A stretch of DNA of 64,000 nucleotides from positions 62,001-126,000 of the forward strand of contig NZ_JBHTJO010000002.1 of assembly GCF_042676065.1 (NCBI RefSeq), in the 5' to 3' direction. The first letter of the stretch is position 1; each line of letters opens with the position of its first letter. Positions 41,940 to 51,648 of the stretch are shown piece after piece. Source of the stretch: Methyloligella solikamskensis (GTDB lineage Bacteria; Pseudomonadota; Alphaproteobacteria; Rhizobiales; Methyloligellaceae). A program made the translations under genes and the position numbers. The notes beneath the pieces were generated by a model that saw only the letters and a list, made by a program, of their open reading frames with translations, did no database searches and was not told the DNA's origin.

Positions 41940-43230
41940 TGCCGCGTACTCCATAGATCCGGAGGACGACGACGAGGCGCCCGCTCAAGGCACACCTCAG
42001 CGGGTCGATCCTATCCGCGCACGACCCGTCCCGCGGATCAACATTCAGGCTTTTTGCGAAGACCAGGACACCGCCGCCGCGATCCAGCATGCGAGCGAAG
42101 ATCGCCGTCTTGCGAAAGCCCATGTGAACGTGCGCCTGGGTGGCGTCGAGGCTGCTGTCACCTTCTTCCGCAGCACCTCCACGCCGAATCTGATCATTAT
42201 CGAGTCCTTCCTGAAGGGCGACGCGCTGCTGGCGGATCTGGACCGGCTGGCGGAGGTCTGCGATCCCGGAACGAAGGTTGTCGCTGTCGGTCACGTGAAC
42301 GACGTGCTGCTCTATCGCGAACTGATAAAGCGCGGCGTGAGCGAATATGTTGTGGCCCCGATAAGCGTGGCTCAGATTATCGAGTGCATCTCCGATATTT
42401 ACGCCAACCCTGACAGCGATCCGGTCGGCCAGACTGTGGCATTCATCGGCGCGAAGGGCGGCGCTGGGTCCAGCACGGTCTGCCACAACACCGCTTTCGC
42501 GATTTCGGCGGATCTGAAGGACGAGTCCGTCATCGTCGACCTGGATTTGCCCTTCGGGACAGCCGGGCTGGATTTCAACCAGGACCCAATCCAGGGGATT
42601 GCTGAAGCGCTCGCTTCACCGGAACGCATGGACGAGGTTCTGCTCGACCGCCTCCTGTCACGCTGCTCCGACCACCTGAGCCTGTTTGCGGCTCCTGGCA
42701 CTTTGGACCGCACGCACGAGATCGAATCGGAATCTTGCGAGACGGTGTTGGACACGGTTCGGAACAATGTCCCATGGGTTGCCCTCGACGTGCCTCATAT
42801 CTGGACCGAGTGGGCCCAGCAGGTCGTGATGCGCGCCGACCATGTGGTGCTGACCGCCGCACCCGATCTCGCCAATCTGCGCAATGCGAAGAACATCGTC
42901 GACCAGCTCAAGGCGAAGCGGGTGAACGATCGCCCGCCTTATCTCGTGCTTAACCAGGTCGGCATACCTAAACGCCCCGAGATTTCGATCAAGGATTTCG
43001 CCCAGGCCCTGGAACTCGATCCTGTGGTGGTGATCGACTTCGACGCGCCCCTGTTCGGGACGGCGGCGAATAACGGGCAGATGATCGAAGAGGTTTCCGA
43101 AAACTCAAAAGCCGCGGATCAGTTCCGCACCCTGGCCTACACCCTGACCGATCGGGTGGAGAGCAAGCGCGAATCCTCGTCGTTCCTGGGGTCGTTCCTG
43201 TCCAGCCTCGGTCTCAGTAAGAGTGCGTAG
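41932..43230 (+). CDS. cpaE: pilus localisation ATPase CpaE/TadZ
   Basis: A 432-residue protein with an N-terminal receiver-like domain (about 35-155) and a ParA/MinD-type ATPase domain (about 165-400) whose deviant Walker A is GAKGGAGSSTVCHN near residue 173. CpaE/TadZ places the Tad machine at a cell pole. The start is GTG, with AGGAG six bases before it, and it overlaps the end of cpaD. Later motifs VIVDLDLPFG and TAAPDLANLRNAK fit the family. Confidence 0.94.
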   Translation: MTDAAYSIDPEDDDEAPAQGTPQRVDPIRARPVPRINIQAFCEDQDTAAAIQHASEDRRLAKAHVNVRLGGVEAAVTFFRSTSTPNLIIIESFLKGDALLADLDRLAEVCDPGTKVVAVGHVNDVLLYRELIKRGVSEYVVAPISVAQIIECISDIYANPDSDPVGQTVAFIGAKGGAGSSTVCHNTAFAISADLKDESVIVDLDLPFGTAGLDFNQDPIQGIAEALASPERMDEVLLDRLLSRCSDHLSLFAAPGTLDRTHEIESESCETVLDTVRNNVPWVALDVPHIWTEWAQQVVMRADHVVLTAAPDLANLRNAKNIVDQLKAKRVNDRPPYLVLNQVGIPKRPEISIKDFAQALELDPVVVIDFDAPLFGTAANNGQMIEEVSENSKAADQFRTLAYTLTDRVESKRESSSFLGSFLSSLGLSKSA

Positions 43231-43232
43231 CG

Positions 43233-44781
<1,549 letters not shown>

Positions 44782-44789
<8 letters not shown>

Positions 44790-45771
44790 CCCGGAGCTCT
44801 TCCAGACAGCCATTATCTTCATGGTCGCGCTCGCCGTCGGCGTCTTCGCCTATGTCCTGATCTCCCCGTATTTCAGCGAGAGCGAAGCGACCAAACGAGT
44901 AGGTAACGCCTCTCGCGGAGCGGCCAGCCGGCGGCTGGAACCCTCTGTCAAGCAGCCGATGCACATGCGCCGCAAGCAGGTGCAGGAGACGGTCAAGGAG
45001 CTAGAAGCCAAGCATAAAGCAAGCAAGCGGATCGATCTCAGAACGCGCATCCAGCGCGCCGGTTTTAGTATCAAGCCGCGGACCTTCCATCTGATCAGCT
45101 TGCTGACCGGCGTCGTCGGTTTCGTGTTCGTGCTGATCCTCGGATCGCCACTCTGGGTCGGCGTTCTGGCAGGTTTCGCCGCTGGTGTCGGGCTCCCGCG
45201 CTTCGTCTTGAAAAAGGCGGCGGAGCGCCGTCAGAACAAGTTCCTGGTCGAATTTGCCAATGCCATCGACATCATTGTTCGCGGCGTGAAGACCGGCCTT
45301 CCGCTCCTAGACTGTCTGCAGATCATCGCTAATGAATCGCCGGAGCCGGTGAAGAGCGCCTTCGTCGACCTCGTCGAGCAGCAGCGGGTCGGCATCCCTC
45401 TACCTCAAGCGTTCATGAGGATGTACGAGCGCATGCCGCTCCAGGAAGTGAACTTCTTTGCCATTGTGATCGCCGTGCAGGCCCAGACCGGTGGCAATCT
45501 CGCGGAAGCCCTGTCGAACCTGTCACAGGTCCTGCGTTCGCGGCACCAGTTGCAAGCGAAGGTGAAGGCCTACAGTGCCGAGGCGAAAGCGTCGGCCATG
45601 ATCATCGGTGCGCTGCCGATACTGGTCATGTTGGCGATCTACATCATGACGCCGGACTATATCTCGACACTTTTCACAGACCGGATCGGCAATCTGCTCC
45701 TAATCGGCAGCGCGCTTTGGATGCTCACGGGCGTTCTGGTGATGCGCAAAATGATCAATTTCGATTTCTGA
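44782..45771 (+). CDS. tadB: Tad pilus inner membrane platform protein TadB
   Basis: A 329-residue membrane protein with a GspF-like T2SSF domain (about 150-275; LVEFANAIDIIVRGVKTGLP and QAQTGGNLAEALSNLSQVLR) and helices at the N-terminus, middle and C-terminus. With TadC it forms the platform contacted by CpaF. The start is TTG at 44782 with AGGAG six bases before it, inside the end of cpaF; this strong site decides the unusual start codon. Confidence 0.94.
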
Positions 45772-45773
45772 CC

Positions 45774-46751
45774 ATGGATTATCTCTTCCTCCTCCTCGAC
45801 CGCCAATTCGTCATCATGCTGCTCGTCGGCATGGCGGCCTTCGCGACGGTGGCCACGCTGATCATGCCGCTCTTTGCTTCAGACAGGCTGGATTCGCGGA
45901 TGAAATACGTTGCCGGCGAGAGGGAGCGCATGCGCGAAGAACGGATGGCGGCTCTCGCCGATCAGCAGCGCGAAGCGCGGCTCCGTCAGGATCCCCGCAC
46001 ATTCATGAAGCGCTTCGTCGATCGCTTTAACCTGCGCAAGGCCCTGGAGACGGAGGAGACGCACCAAAGGTTGAAAATGGCCGGACTGCGCGGTCAGGCC
46101 CCTGTCGTGGCCTTTCTGTTCTTCCGGGCCACCTTGCCGCTCGTGGCCTTCTTTGCAGCTGCTTTCTATCTGTTCTTTGTCTCTGCGTTCGAGCTCAGCG
46201 GTCTGATGAAGTTCTGCATCGCGGTCGGCGCCGCCTATCTCGGCTTCTACCTGCCGAACATCTTCATCACCAATCTTATTCAGAAGCGCCAGAAATCCAT
46301 CAAGCAGGCCTTTCCGGATGCCCTCGATCTCCTTCTGATCTGCGTCCAGTCCGGCATGTCCATCGAGTCGGCGATGAATAAGGTCTCGACGGAGATCGGG
46401 CCGCAGTCTCTGGAACTGGCCGAGGAGTTTGCTCTCACGACGGCAGAGCTCTCCTATCTGCCTCAGCGTCGCCAGGCCTACGAGAATCTGGGCAAGCGTA
46501 CGGGCGTTCCGGCCGTAAAGGCCGTAGGCACAAGCCTGCTTCAGGCGGAGCGATACGGTACCGGGCTCGGCCAGGCCCTGCGCGTCATGGCGAAAGAAAG
46601 CCGGGATGGCCGCATGAACGAGGCGGAGAAGAAGGCTGCAGCGCTGCCGCCGAAGTTGACGGTGCCGATGATCCTGTTCTTCCTCCCCGTACTCTTCGTC
46701 GTGCTCCTCGGCCCTGCAGCGATCAAGGTGTTCGATACGCTCGGAGGTTAG
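45774..46751 (+). CDS. tadC: Tad pilus inner membrane platform protein TadC
   Basis: A 325-residue membrane protein, the second platform subunit, with a T2SSF domain (about 170-300; FPDALDLLLICVQSGMSIES and LQAERYGTGLGQALRVMAKE) and helices near 10-30, 105-165 and the C-terminus (PMILFFLPVLFVVLLGP). ATG 45774 follows the tadB stop by two bases with no ribosome site of its own, so translation is probably coupled. It is the last gene of the cpaB operon; tadD lies downstream on the opposite strand. Confidence 0.94.
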   Translation: MDYLFLLLDRQFVIMLLVGMAAFATVATLIMPLFASDRLDSRMKYVAGERERMREERMAALADQQREARLRQDPRTFMKRFVDRFNLRKALETEETHQRLKMAGLRGQAPVVAFLFFRATLPLVAFFAAAFYLFFVSAFELSGLMKFCIAVGAAYLGFYLPNIFITNLIQKRQKSIKQAFPDALDLLLICVQSGMSIESAMNKVSTEIGPQSLELAEEFALTTAELSYLPQRRQAYENLGKRTGVPAVKAVGTSLLQAERYGTGLGQALRVMAKESRDGRMNEAEKKAAALPPKLTVPMILFFLPVLFVVLLGPAAIKVFDTLGG

Positions 46752-46892
46752 TGCGCAAGGCCTGAGAGCGAGCGACAACATTTTCTATAAGCGATAAACG
46801 GGCCGGATCCCCCGATCAACAGACCGGCCGCGGAAAACCTGCCTGCGCTGCTGTCCAGGCTGTGCGGCGCCGACGCCGCCCGTAGCCATCCG

Positions 46893-46921
46893 AAAAAGGC
46901 GGCGTCCGGAAACGCCGCCTT
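46893..46921 (-). terminator. intrinsic terminator after tadD
   Basis: AAGGCGGCGT (46896-46905) pairs with ACGCCGCCTT (46912-46921). Read on the minus strand the stem is followed by a run of T's, so it ends tadD transcripts 29 bases after the stop; a weaker tail on the plus strand could also serve tadC. Confidence 0.85.
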
Positions 46922-46949
46922 CGCTTTCTCGAAAAAATTGAGCTGGCTC

Positions 46950-48218
46950 TTAGTCCAGGTCGGAGCGCAACAGGCTCGCTGCCGCCGCAGCGTCACCCTG
47001 ACTTTGCGCGGGCTGGCCCGGTGCCGCCTGGGCGACCGCCGTCCGTGCAGGCGTGATTTTCTTTGCCACCGTGGTCGACTGTGTGGCGCTAGGCTCGTAG
47101 CGCTGAGCAACGACCGGACGCCGGACCTCGGCGGGGATCGGGATGTTCCGGGAGGCGACCGTCGACGGCGCCTGTACGGGGCGCTTCTGAGCGACGCTGG
47201 AGCCGGAGCTCTGGGACCGCTCGGCCTCGATTGCGGCCTGGCTCGAAGCCGTCTGAACGCTCTGGGGAAGCCGGCCGGCAGGCCGCGCCGGCGCATTGCC
47301 GGCAAGGGTGCTGGACGCGGCCATGTGGACGGGCTGGGAGGCTTGGCTCGGCTGGCCGTGGGGCCCAAAGGGAGCGTAATCCTGGGCAGGGGGCTCTGGC
47401 ACCGGCTCAGGCTCGGCAGCGGCCATCTGGGTCGGCTTGTTCAGCATCTTGCGCAGGTAAGCGACGTTCTGGTTCGCATCTTTTTTGTCGGCGCCCACCG
47501 AGGCCACCTGTGTGGCTTCGTTGAACTTGCCCTGCAAGCCGATCACCAGAGCGAGGTTCTGGCGCACCCGCTTGTCGGTCGCGCCGCTTGCAACAGCCTT
47601 CCGCAGCAGCGTCTCGGATTCCTTCGCCTTGCCGTCCAGCGCATAGGAGAGCGCGAGATTGTTGATCACGGAGGTCGAGTCCGGCTTCTGCTTCAGCGCG
47701 GCCTGGAAATAGCGCTGGGCGTTCGCATGATCGCCCTTCTTGGCGAGCAGCGTCCCTTGCGCCGAAAGGGTACGCCAATCGTTGACGCCCTTCTTCTGAG
47801 CCACCGCGAGAGATTTCTGGGCGATATCCGTCCGCCCTAGCTCCAGTGCCACCCGGCCGAGCTGGGCTGCGATCTCGCCGTTGCCCGGGTTCGCCCGGAA
47901 ACCGTTATTCAGGACGGTCAGCGCCTGCTGCTTGTTGCCCGTGGCCTTCAGCGCATAGGCGTAGCCCAGCACCATCCGCGGATCGCTCGGCTTGCGCGCA
48001 TAGGCCGACGCCCACTGGCCAACCTTGGCGCGGTTCGACTGAGCGCCGCTCAGCGACGCCGAATCCACGGTCGGCAGATCCATGCCGTTCGTTCCGATGA
48101 GCCCGGTGCCGCCGGTTTTGTTGCAGCCGCCGAGCAGGGCTGCTGCGGCTGTGGTCAGGATCAAGACCTTAAAGAATGAACGGCGGGACCCTTCGGTGTC
48201 GAAAGAGACGGGAAACAT
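46950..48218 (-). CDS. tadD: TPR lipoprotein TadD
   Basis: A 422-residue lipoprotein: signal peptide and lipobox LLGGC near residue 32, then TPR repeats over about 60-245 (RMVLGYAYALKATGNKQQAL, VINNLALSYALDGKAKESE). The C-terminal 170 residues are Pro/Gln/Ser/Ala-rich and probably disordered, longer than in typical TadD. TadD acts as a pilotin-like or scaffold factor for the secretin. GAGG seven bases before ATG 48218 sets the start over a TTG six bases upstream. It is transcribed toward tadC from its own promoter region. Confidence 0.9.
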   Translation of the reverse strand: MFPVSFDTEGSRRSFFKVLILTTAAAALLGGCNKTGGTGLIGTNGMDLPTVDSASLSGAQSNRAKVGQWASAYARKPSDPRMVLGYAYALKATGNKQQALTVLNNGFRANPGNGEIAAQLGRVALELGRTDIAQKSLAVAQKKGVNDWRTLSAQGTLLAKKGDHANAQRYFQAALKQKPDSTSVINNLALSYALDGKAKESETLLRKAVASGATDKRVRQNLALVIGLQGKFNEATQVASVGADKKDANQNVAYLRKMLNKPTQMAAAEPEPVPEPPAQDYAPFGPHGQPSQASQPVHMAASSTLAGNAPARPAGRLPQSVQTASSQAAIEAERSQSSGSSVAQKRPVQAPSTVASRNIPIPAEVRRPVVAQRYEPSATQSTTVAKKITPARTAVAQAAPGQPAQSQGDAAAAASLLRSDLD

Positions 48219-48376
48219 GCACAAACCTCGTTGGCGACCGTAATCACGGCCGCTTCACTGCATTCGCTCCCGTTACTTTCTGATACACGCGTCAAAAAAG
48301 AATTAACCATAAGCGCTTGGAAAGGCATGAAAAGTTAACCGGCGTTAAGGAGTTGGCGTCTGAAGGGCGGCGCGGG

Positions 48377-49054
48377 CTAGGCGCCAGCCGGGTAGCGTTC
48401 GGCCATCTCGGCTTTGGCGCCATCCAGCCATTCCGCCATTTCCGGCATGGCCAGGATCGTCTCGCCATACGCGGCAGCCCTGCCGTCGTCGCCGAAATCG
48501 GACAGGTCCACCTGGAAGGTTTTGAATCGCGTGGCGACCGGCGCGTACATGGCATCGGCGATAGAGAAGCGTCCGAAGAGAAACGGGCCGTCGGCGGCAT
48601 GCTTCGCCCGTGCGCCGGCCCAGATGGCGACCACCCGGGAGATATTGTGCTGCAGCGGTTCGGTCAGCTCCGGCGTCGGCAGGGTGCTCACCAGATCCAT
48701 GGGCATGTCGTTGCGCAGCGCCTGGAAGCCGGCATGCATCTCCGCGGACACCGCACGCGCCTCGGCCCGGGCCTGCTCGTACTCCGGCCACCAGCCGGCC
48801 TCCGGATGCCGCTCTGCCAGGAATTCGAGAATGGCGAGAGAATCCCAGACCAGGAACCCGTCCGTCTTCAGCGCCGGCACCTTGCCCGACGGCGAATGGT
48901 CAAGGATCGACTTCTTGGTCTCCAGCCCACGGCGCAGGACGATATACTCCTCCTCGAACGGCACGCCGAAATGCTTCATGGCCAGCCAGGGCCGCAAGCT
49001 CCACGACGAATAGTTCTTGTCTCCAACCACGAGCCGGTAGCCATGCTCAGCCAT
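48377..49054 (-). CDS. glutathione S-transferase family protein
   Basis: A 225-residue cytosolic GST: thioredoxin-like N-terminal domain (KNYSSWSLRPWLAMKHF near the active-site helix, then GKVPALKTDGFLVWDSLAI) and an all-helical C-terminal domain with FSIADAMYAPVATRF. The SSWS segment supplies the likely catalytic serine as in zeta/omega-like bacterial GSTs, but class and substrate are uncertain. GGAGG precedes the ATG. It is divergent from the aminopeptidase gene, with a short tandem repeat between. Confidence 0.9.
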   Translation of the reverse strand: MAEHGYRLVVGDKNYSSWSLRPWLAMKHFGVPFEEEYIVLRRGLETKKSILDHSPSGKVPALKTDGFLVWDSLAILEFLAERHPEAGWWPEYEQARAEARAVSAEMHAGFQALRNDMPMDLVSTLPTPELTEPLQHNISRVVAIWAGARAKHAADGPFLFGRFSIADAMYAPVATRFKTFQVDLSDFGDDGRAAAYGETILAMPEMAEWLDGAKAEMAERYPAGA

Positions 49055-49067
49055 TCTTGTCCTCCGC

Positions 49068-49127
49068 CACTGTCTTCCCGGTCACTGTCTTCCCGGTCAT
49101 TCTCTTGCCTGCCATTGTCATCGGCGC
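49068..49127. repeat. decaying 15-bp tandem repeat
   Basis: CACTGTCTTCCCGGT occurs twice exactly (49068-49082 and 49083-49097), followed by two diverged copies beginning CATTCTCTTGCC and CATTGTCATCGG. It lies between the GST and aminopeptidase genes. Confidence 0.6.
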
Positions 49128-49184
49128 AATGCCCTGCCATTAATGCGGCGCGCGCACAAGCTTGGCCACAACGCTGCGGAATCC

Positions 49185-50615
49185 ATGGCAAATAATGCAA
49201 ATACCCTGGAGGCCCTCGGCCTCCAACTGAAGACGTTCATCGCCGAGAAGGAAGCCGACGCTACGCCGATCTGGCTCGTCGGCTCTCTCGAAGACGGTAC
49301 TCTCGATCAACTGAGTGAAGGCCAGCGGGCCTGGGTCGAAAGCCAGAACTGGCAGCCCGCGGCCGGAGCGACCCTGGTGCTGCCGGGGGAGAATGGCGCC
49401 ATCGGCGGCGTGCTGCTCGGCACCGGCGGCGAGGGCTGGGAGAAGGATAAACCCTTCCTCCCCGGCGGCCTCCCCGGGAGCCTGCCGTCCGGCGACTACG
49501 CTTTCGCAAGCGATCTTCCCGATCCGGAGCTTGCAAGCCTCGCCTGGCTCGCCGGCTGCTACCGCTTCACCCGCTACAAGGCCGATCAGACCAAGCCGGC
49601 CCGCCTAAAGCTGCCCGAAGGCGCCGATCCCGATAAGGTTACGGCGCTGGCGCAGGCCACCTATTTCGGCCGTGATCTGATCAACACGCCGGCCAACGAT
49701 CTCGGCCCAGCCGAGTTGGAGACGGCCGTGCGCGATCTCGGCCACACCTTCGGCGCCAGCGTGAAGGTCACCGAAGGCCGCGATCTCCTGGCCGACAATT
49801 TTCCCATGATCCATGCGGTCGGCCGCGCCAGCGATCGGCCCCCGCGGCTGATCGACCTCACCTGGGGCAAGCCGGACGCGCCGAAGCTCACAATCGTGGG
49901 CAAGGGCATCTGCTTCGATACCGGCGGTCTCAACATGAAGCCGGGCAGCGGCATGCTTCTAATGAAGAAGGATATGGGCGGGGCCGCCGCGGCTCTGGCC
50001 ACCGCCTTCCTCGTCATGCAGGCAGATCTGCCCGTGCGCCTTCGCGTGCTGATCCCCGCGGCCGACAACAACATCTCCGGCAATGCCTTCCGCCCCGGCG
50101 ACGTGCTGCAGAGCCGCAGCGGCAAGACCGTCGAGATCGGCAACACCGATGCCGAAGGCCGCCTCGTCTTGGCCGATGCGTTGGCCCTCGCCGACGAGGA
50201 AGAGCCGGACTATCTCATCACGTTTGCGACGCTCACAGGCGCGGCCCGCTCCGCACTCGGCCCGGACCTGCCACCGCTCTATAGCGACGACGACGATTTT
50301 GCCCAGGCGCTTCTGGAGGCGGGCACGAAAACGGGCGATCCCGTCTGGCGCATGCCCTTCTGGAACCCCTACGACGAGTGGCTGAAGAGCTCCATCGCCG
50401 ACGTGAACCACATCTCCCAAGGGCCCTTCGCCGGCTCCATCACGGCAGCGCTCTTCCTGCGCCGCTTTGTGGAGAAAGCGAAGCGCTTCGCACATTTCGA
50501 CATCTATGGCTGGGTGCCGCGTCCCACGCCGGGCCGGCCCCAGGGCGGCGAGCCCCACGGGGCGCGGGCGCTCTTCGCGTTCCTTCAGAAGACCTTCGGC
50601 AAGGCGGAGGGCTAG
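49185..50615 (+). CDS. M17 leucyl aminopeptidase family protein
   Basis: Two-metal cytosolic aminopeptidase (476 aa). The C-terminal catalytic domain has the family signature NTDAEGRLVLADAL near residue 316, with metal ligands in GKGICFDTGGLNMKPG and MKKDMGGAAAALA. The N-terminal domain is poorly conserved, as usual. ATG 49185 (MANNANTLEALG) is chosen over 49143; neither has a strong ribosome site. Length and context match the Rhizobiales aminopeptidase found with an NlpC/P60 gene, which follows three bases later. Confidence 0.92.
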   Translation: MANNANTLEALGLQLKTFIAEKEADATPIWLVGSLEDGTLDQLSEGQRAWVESQNWQPAAGATLVLPGENGAIGGVLLGTGGEGWEKDKPFLPGGLPGSLPSGDYAFASDLPDPELASLAWLAGCYRFTRYKADQTKPARLKLPEGADPDKVTALAQATYFGRDLINTPANDLGPAELETAVRDLGHTFGASVKVTEGRDLLADNFPMIHAVGRASDRPPRLIDLTWGKPDAPKLTIVGKGICFDTGGLNMKPGSGMLLMKKDMGGAAAALATAFLVMQADLPVRLRVLIPAADNNISGNAFRPGDVLQSRSGKTVEIGNTDAEGRLVLADALALADEEEPDYLITFATLTGAARSALGPDLPPLYSDDDDFAQALLEAGTKTGDPVWRMPFWNPYDEWLKSSIADVNHISQGPFAGSITAALFLRRFVEKAKRFAHFDIYGWVPRPTPGRPQGGEPHGARALFAFLQKTFGKAEG

Positions 50616-50618
50616 CGC

Positions 50619-51494
50619 GTGACCACGGACGGTCCGCCAGACCCCCGGCTTCACCCTTATCGCGACGACCTCGCCGCCGATTACTTGCGCGGGCAGATCG
50701 AGGCGCCTCGCTATGTCGAAGGCACGGCCTATCGCGTCGCGGTTTCCCATCTGCCGCTGCGGCGGGCCCCGAAAGCCGATGCCCCGTTGGAGACCGAAGC
50801 CCTCTTTGGCGAGACGGCGACCGTCTATGACGAAAAGGACGGCTGGGGGTGGGCCCAGATCCAGGACGGTTATGTCGGCTATCTGAAGATGGAAGGTTTG
50901 GCGGAAGACGCACCCAAGCCTACCCATCGGCTCACGGCGTTGCGCAGCTATCTCTATCCGAAACCGGACATCAAGACGCCGCCCCTCGATCTGATCAACA
51001 TGAATGCGCTCCTGGTAGCGGACGGCAAGGAAGGACCCTTCCTGCCCCTTGCAACAGGCGGCTATGTCTTCGCCCGCCACGCAAAGCCGCTTCAGACTGC
51101 GGCGGAGGACTACGTCGCCATCGCCGAGATGTTCCTAGGCACGCCGTATCTCTGGGGCGGCAAGACGAGCCTCGGCCTCGATTGCTCAGGCCTCGTGCAG
51201 CTCTCGCTTCAGGCAGCTGGCTTCGACTGCCCGCGGGATACGGATATGCAGCGGGGCGCGCTTGGCGAAAAGGTAGAAGATCTCGCAGATCTCCGCCGCG
51301 GCGATATCGTCTTCTGGCCCGGCCATGTCGGCATCATGCGCTCCACCATCGCGCTGCTCCACGCCAACGCCCACCACATGGCGGTGGCGGTCGAGCCACT
51401 GGAAGATGCGAAGGCGAGGATTGCCAGCGAAGGGGCTGCGGAGATGGAGGTGAGGCGGATGCCCGCTCTCAGCGGCGGCGGGGCCGCCGTCTAG
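50619..51494 (+). CDS. C40-family (NlpC/P60) peptidoglycan hydrolase
   Basis: A 291-residue protein with an SH3b-like region (about 40-100; LFGETATVYDEKDGWGWAQI) and an NlpC/P60 domain (about 165-260) whose catalytic Cys189 is in GLDCSGLVQ and histidine is His236 in WPGHVGIM, a third residue likely His248 or His252. There is no signal peptide, so it may act on recycled or internalised muropeptides, probably with the aminopeptidase just upstream. The GTG start three bases after the upstream stop suggests coupled translation. Confidence 0.9.
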   Translation: MTTDGPPDPRLHPYRDDLAADYLRGQIEAPRYVEGTAYRVAVSHLPLRRAPKADAPLETEALFGETATVYDEKDGWGWAQIQDGYVGYLKMEGLAEDAPKPTHRLTALRSYLYPKPDIKTPPLDLINMNALLVADGKEGPFLPLATGGYVFARHAKPLQTAAEDYVAIAEMFLGTPYLWGGKTSLGLDCSGLVQLSLQAAGFDCPRDTDMQRGALGEKVEDLADLRRGDIVFWPGHVGIMRSTIALLHANAHHMAVAVEPLEDAKARIASEGAAEMEVRRMPALSGGGAAV

Positions 51495-51568
51495 ATCACG
51501 TTGAAGAGATACAGCAGGATGATGATGGGGATCGGGATTCCGATTATCCATAGAATGACGCCGCGCAT
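51491..51568 (-). CDS. 25-residue hydrophobic membrane peptide
   Basis: A 26-codon gene encoding MRGVILWIIGIPIPIIILL then YLFNVI, one membrane helix with a central Pro-Ile-Pro. GGAG lies eight bases before the ATG. A close EcfG-type promoter match lies about 42 bases upstream of the start, giving a leader of about 35 bases. Similar tiny peptides occur in Rhizobiales as hypothetical membrane proteins. The last bases overlap the stop of the NlpC/P60 gene on the other strand. Function unknown; the promoter suggests a general stress role. Confidence 0.72.
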   Translation of the reverse strand: MRGVILWIIGIPIPIIILLYLFNVI

Positions 51569-51609
51569 GAAAACTGCTCCGTCTACGTCTCCAGATTTCA
51601 GGAGATAAG

Positions 51610-51634
51610 AACGTCGCGTTCGGCGGCCGGTTCC
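51610..51634 (-). promoter_or_regulatory. EcfG-type general stress promoter
   Basis: On the minus strand GGAAC (51634-51630), a 16-base spacer and CGTT (51613-51610) match the alphaproteobacterial EcfG/RpoE2 consensus exactly. It lies 42 bases upstream of the 25-codon gene and just downstream of the yejF stop. Confidence 0.7.
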
Positions 51635-51648
51635 TGCGGCAAACTTCC

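Noticed and set aside
49068..49127. possible CRISPR-like repeat
   Set aside because: Repeats are 15 bases, directly adjacent with no spacers, and no cas genes are nearby.
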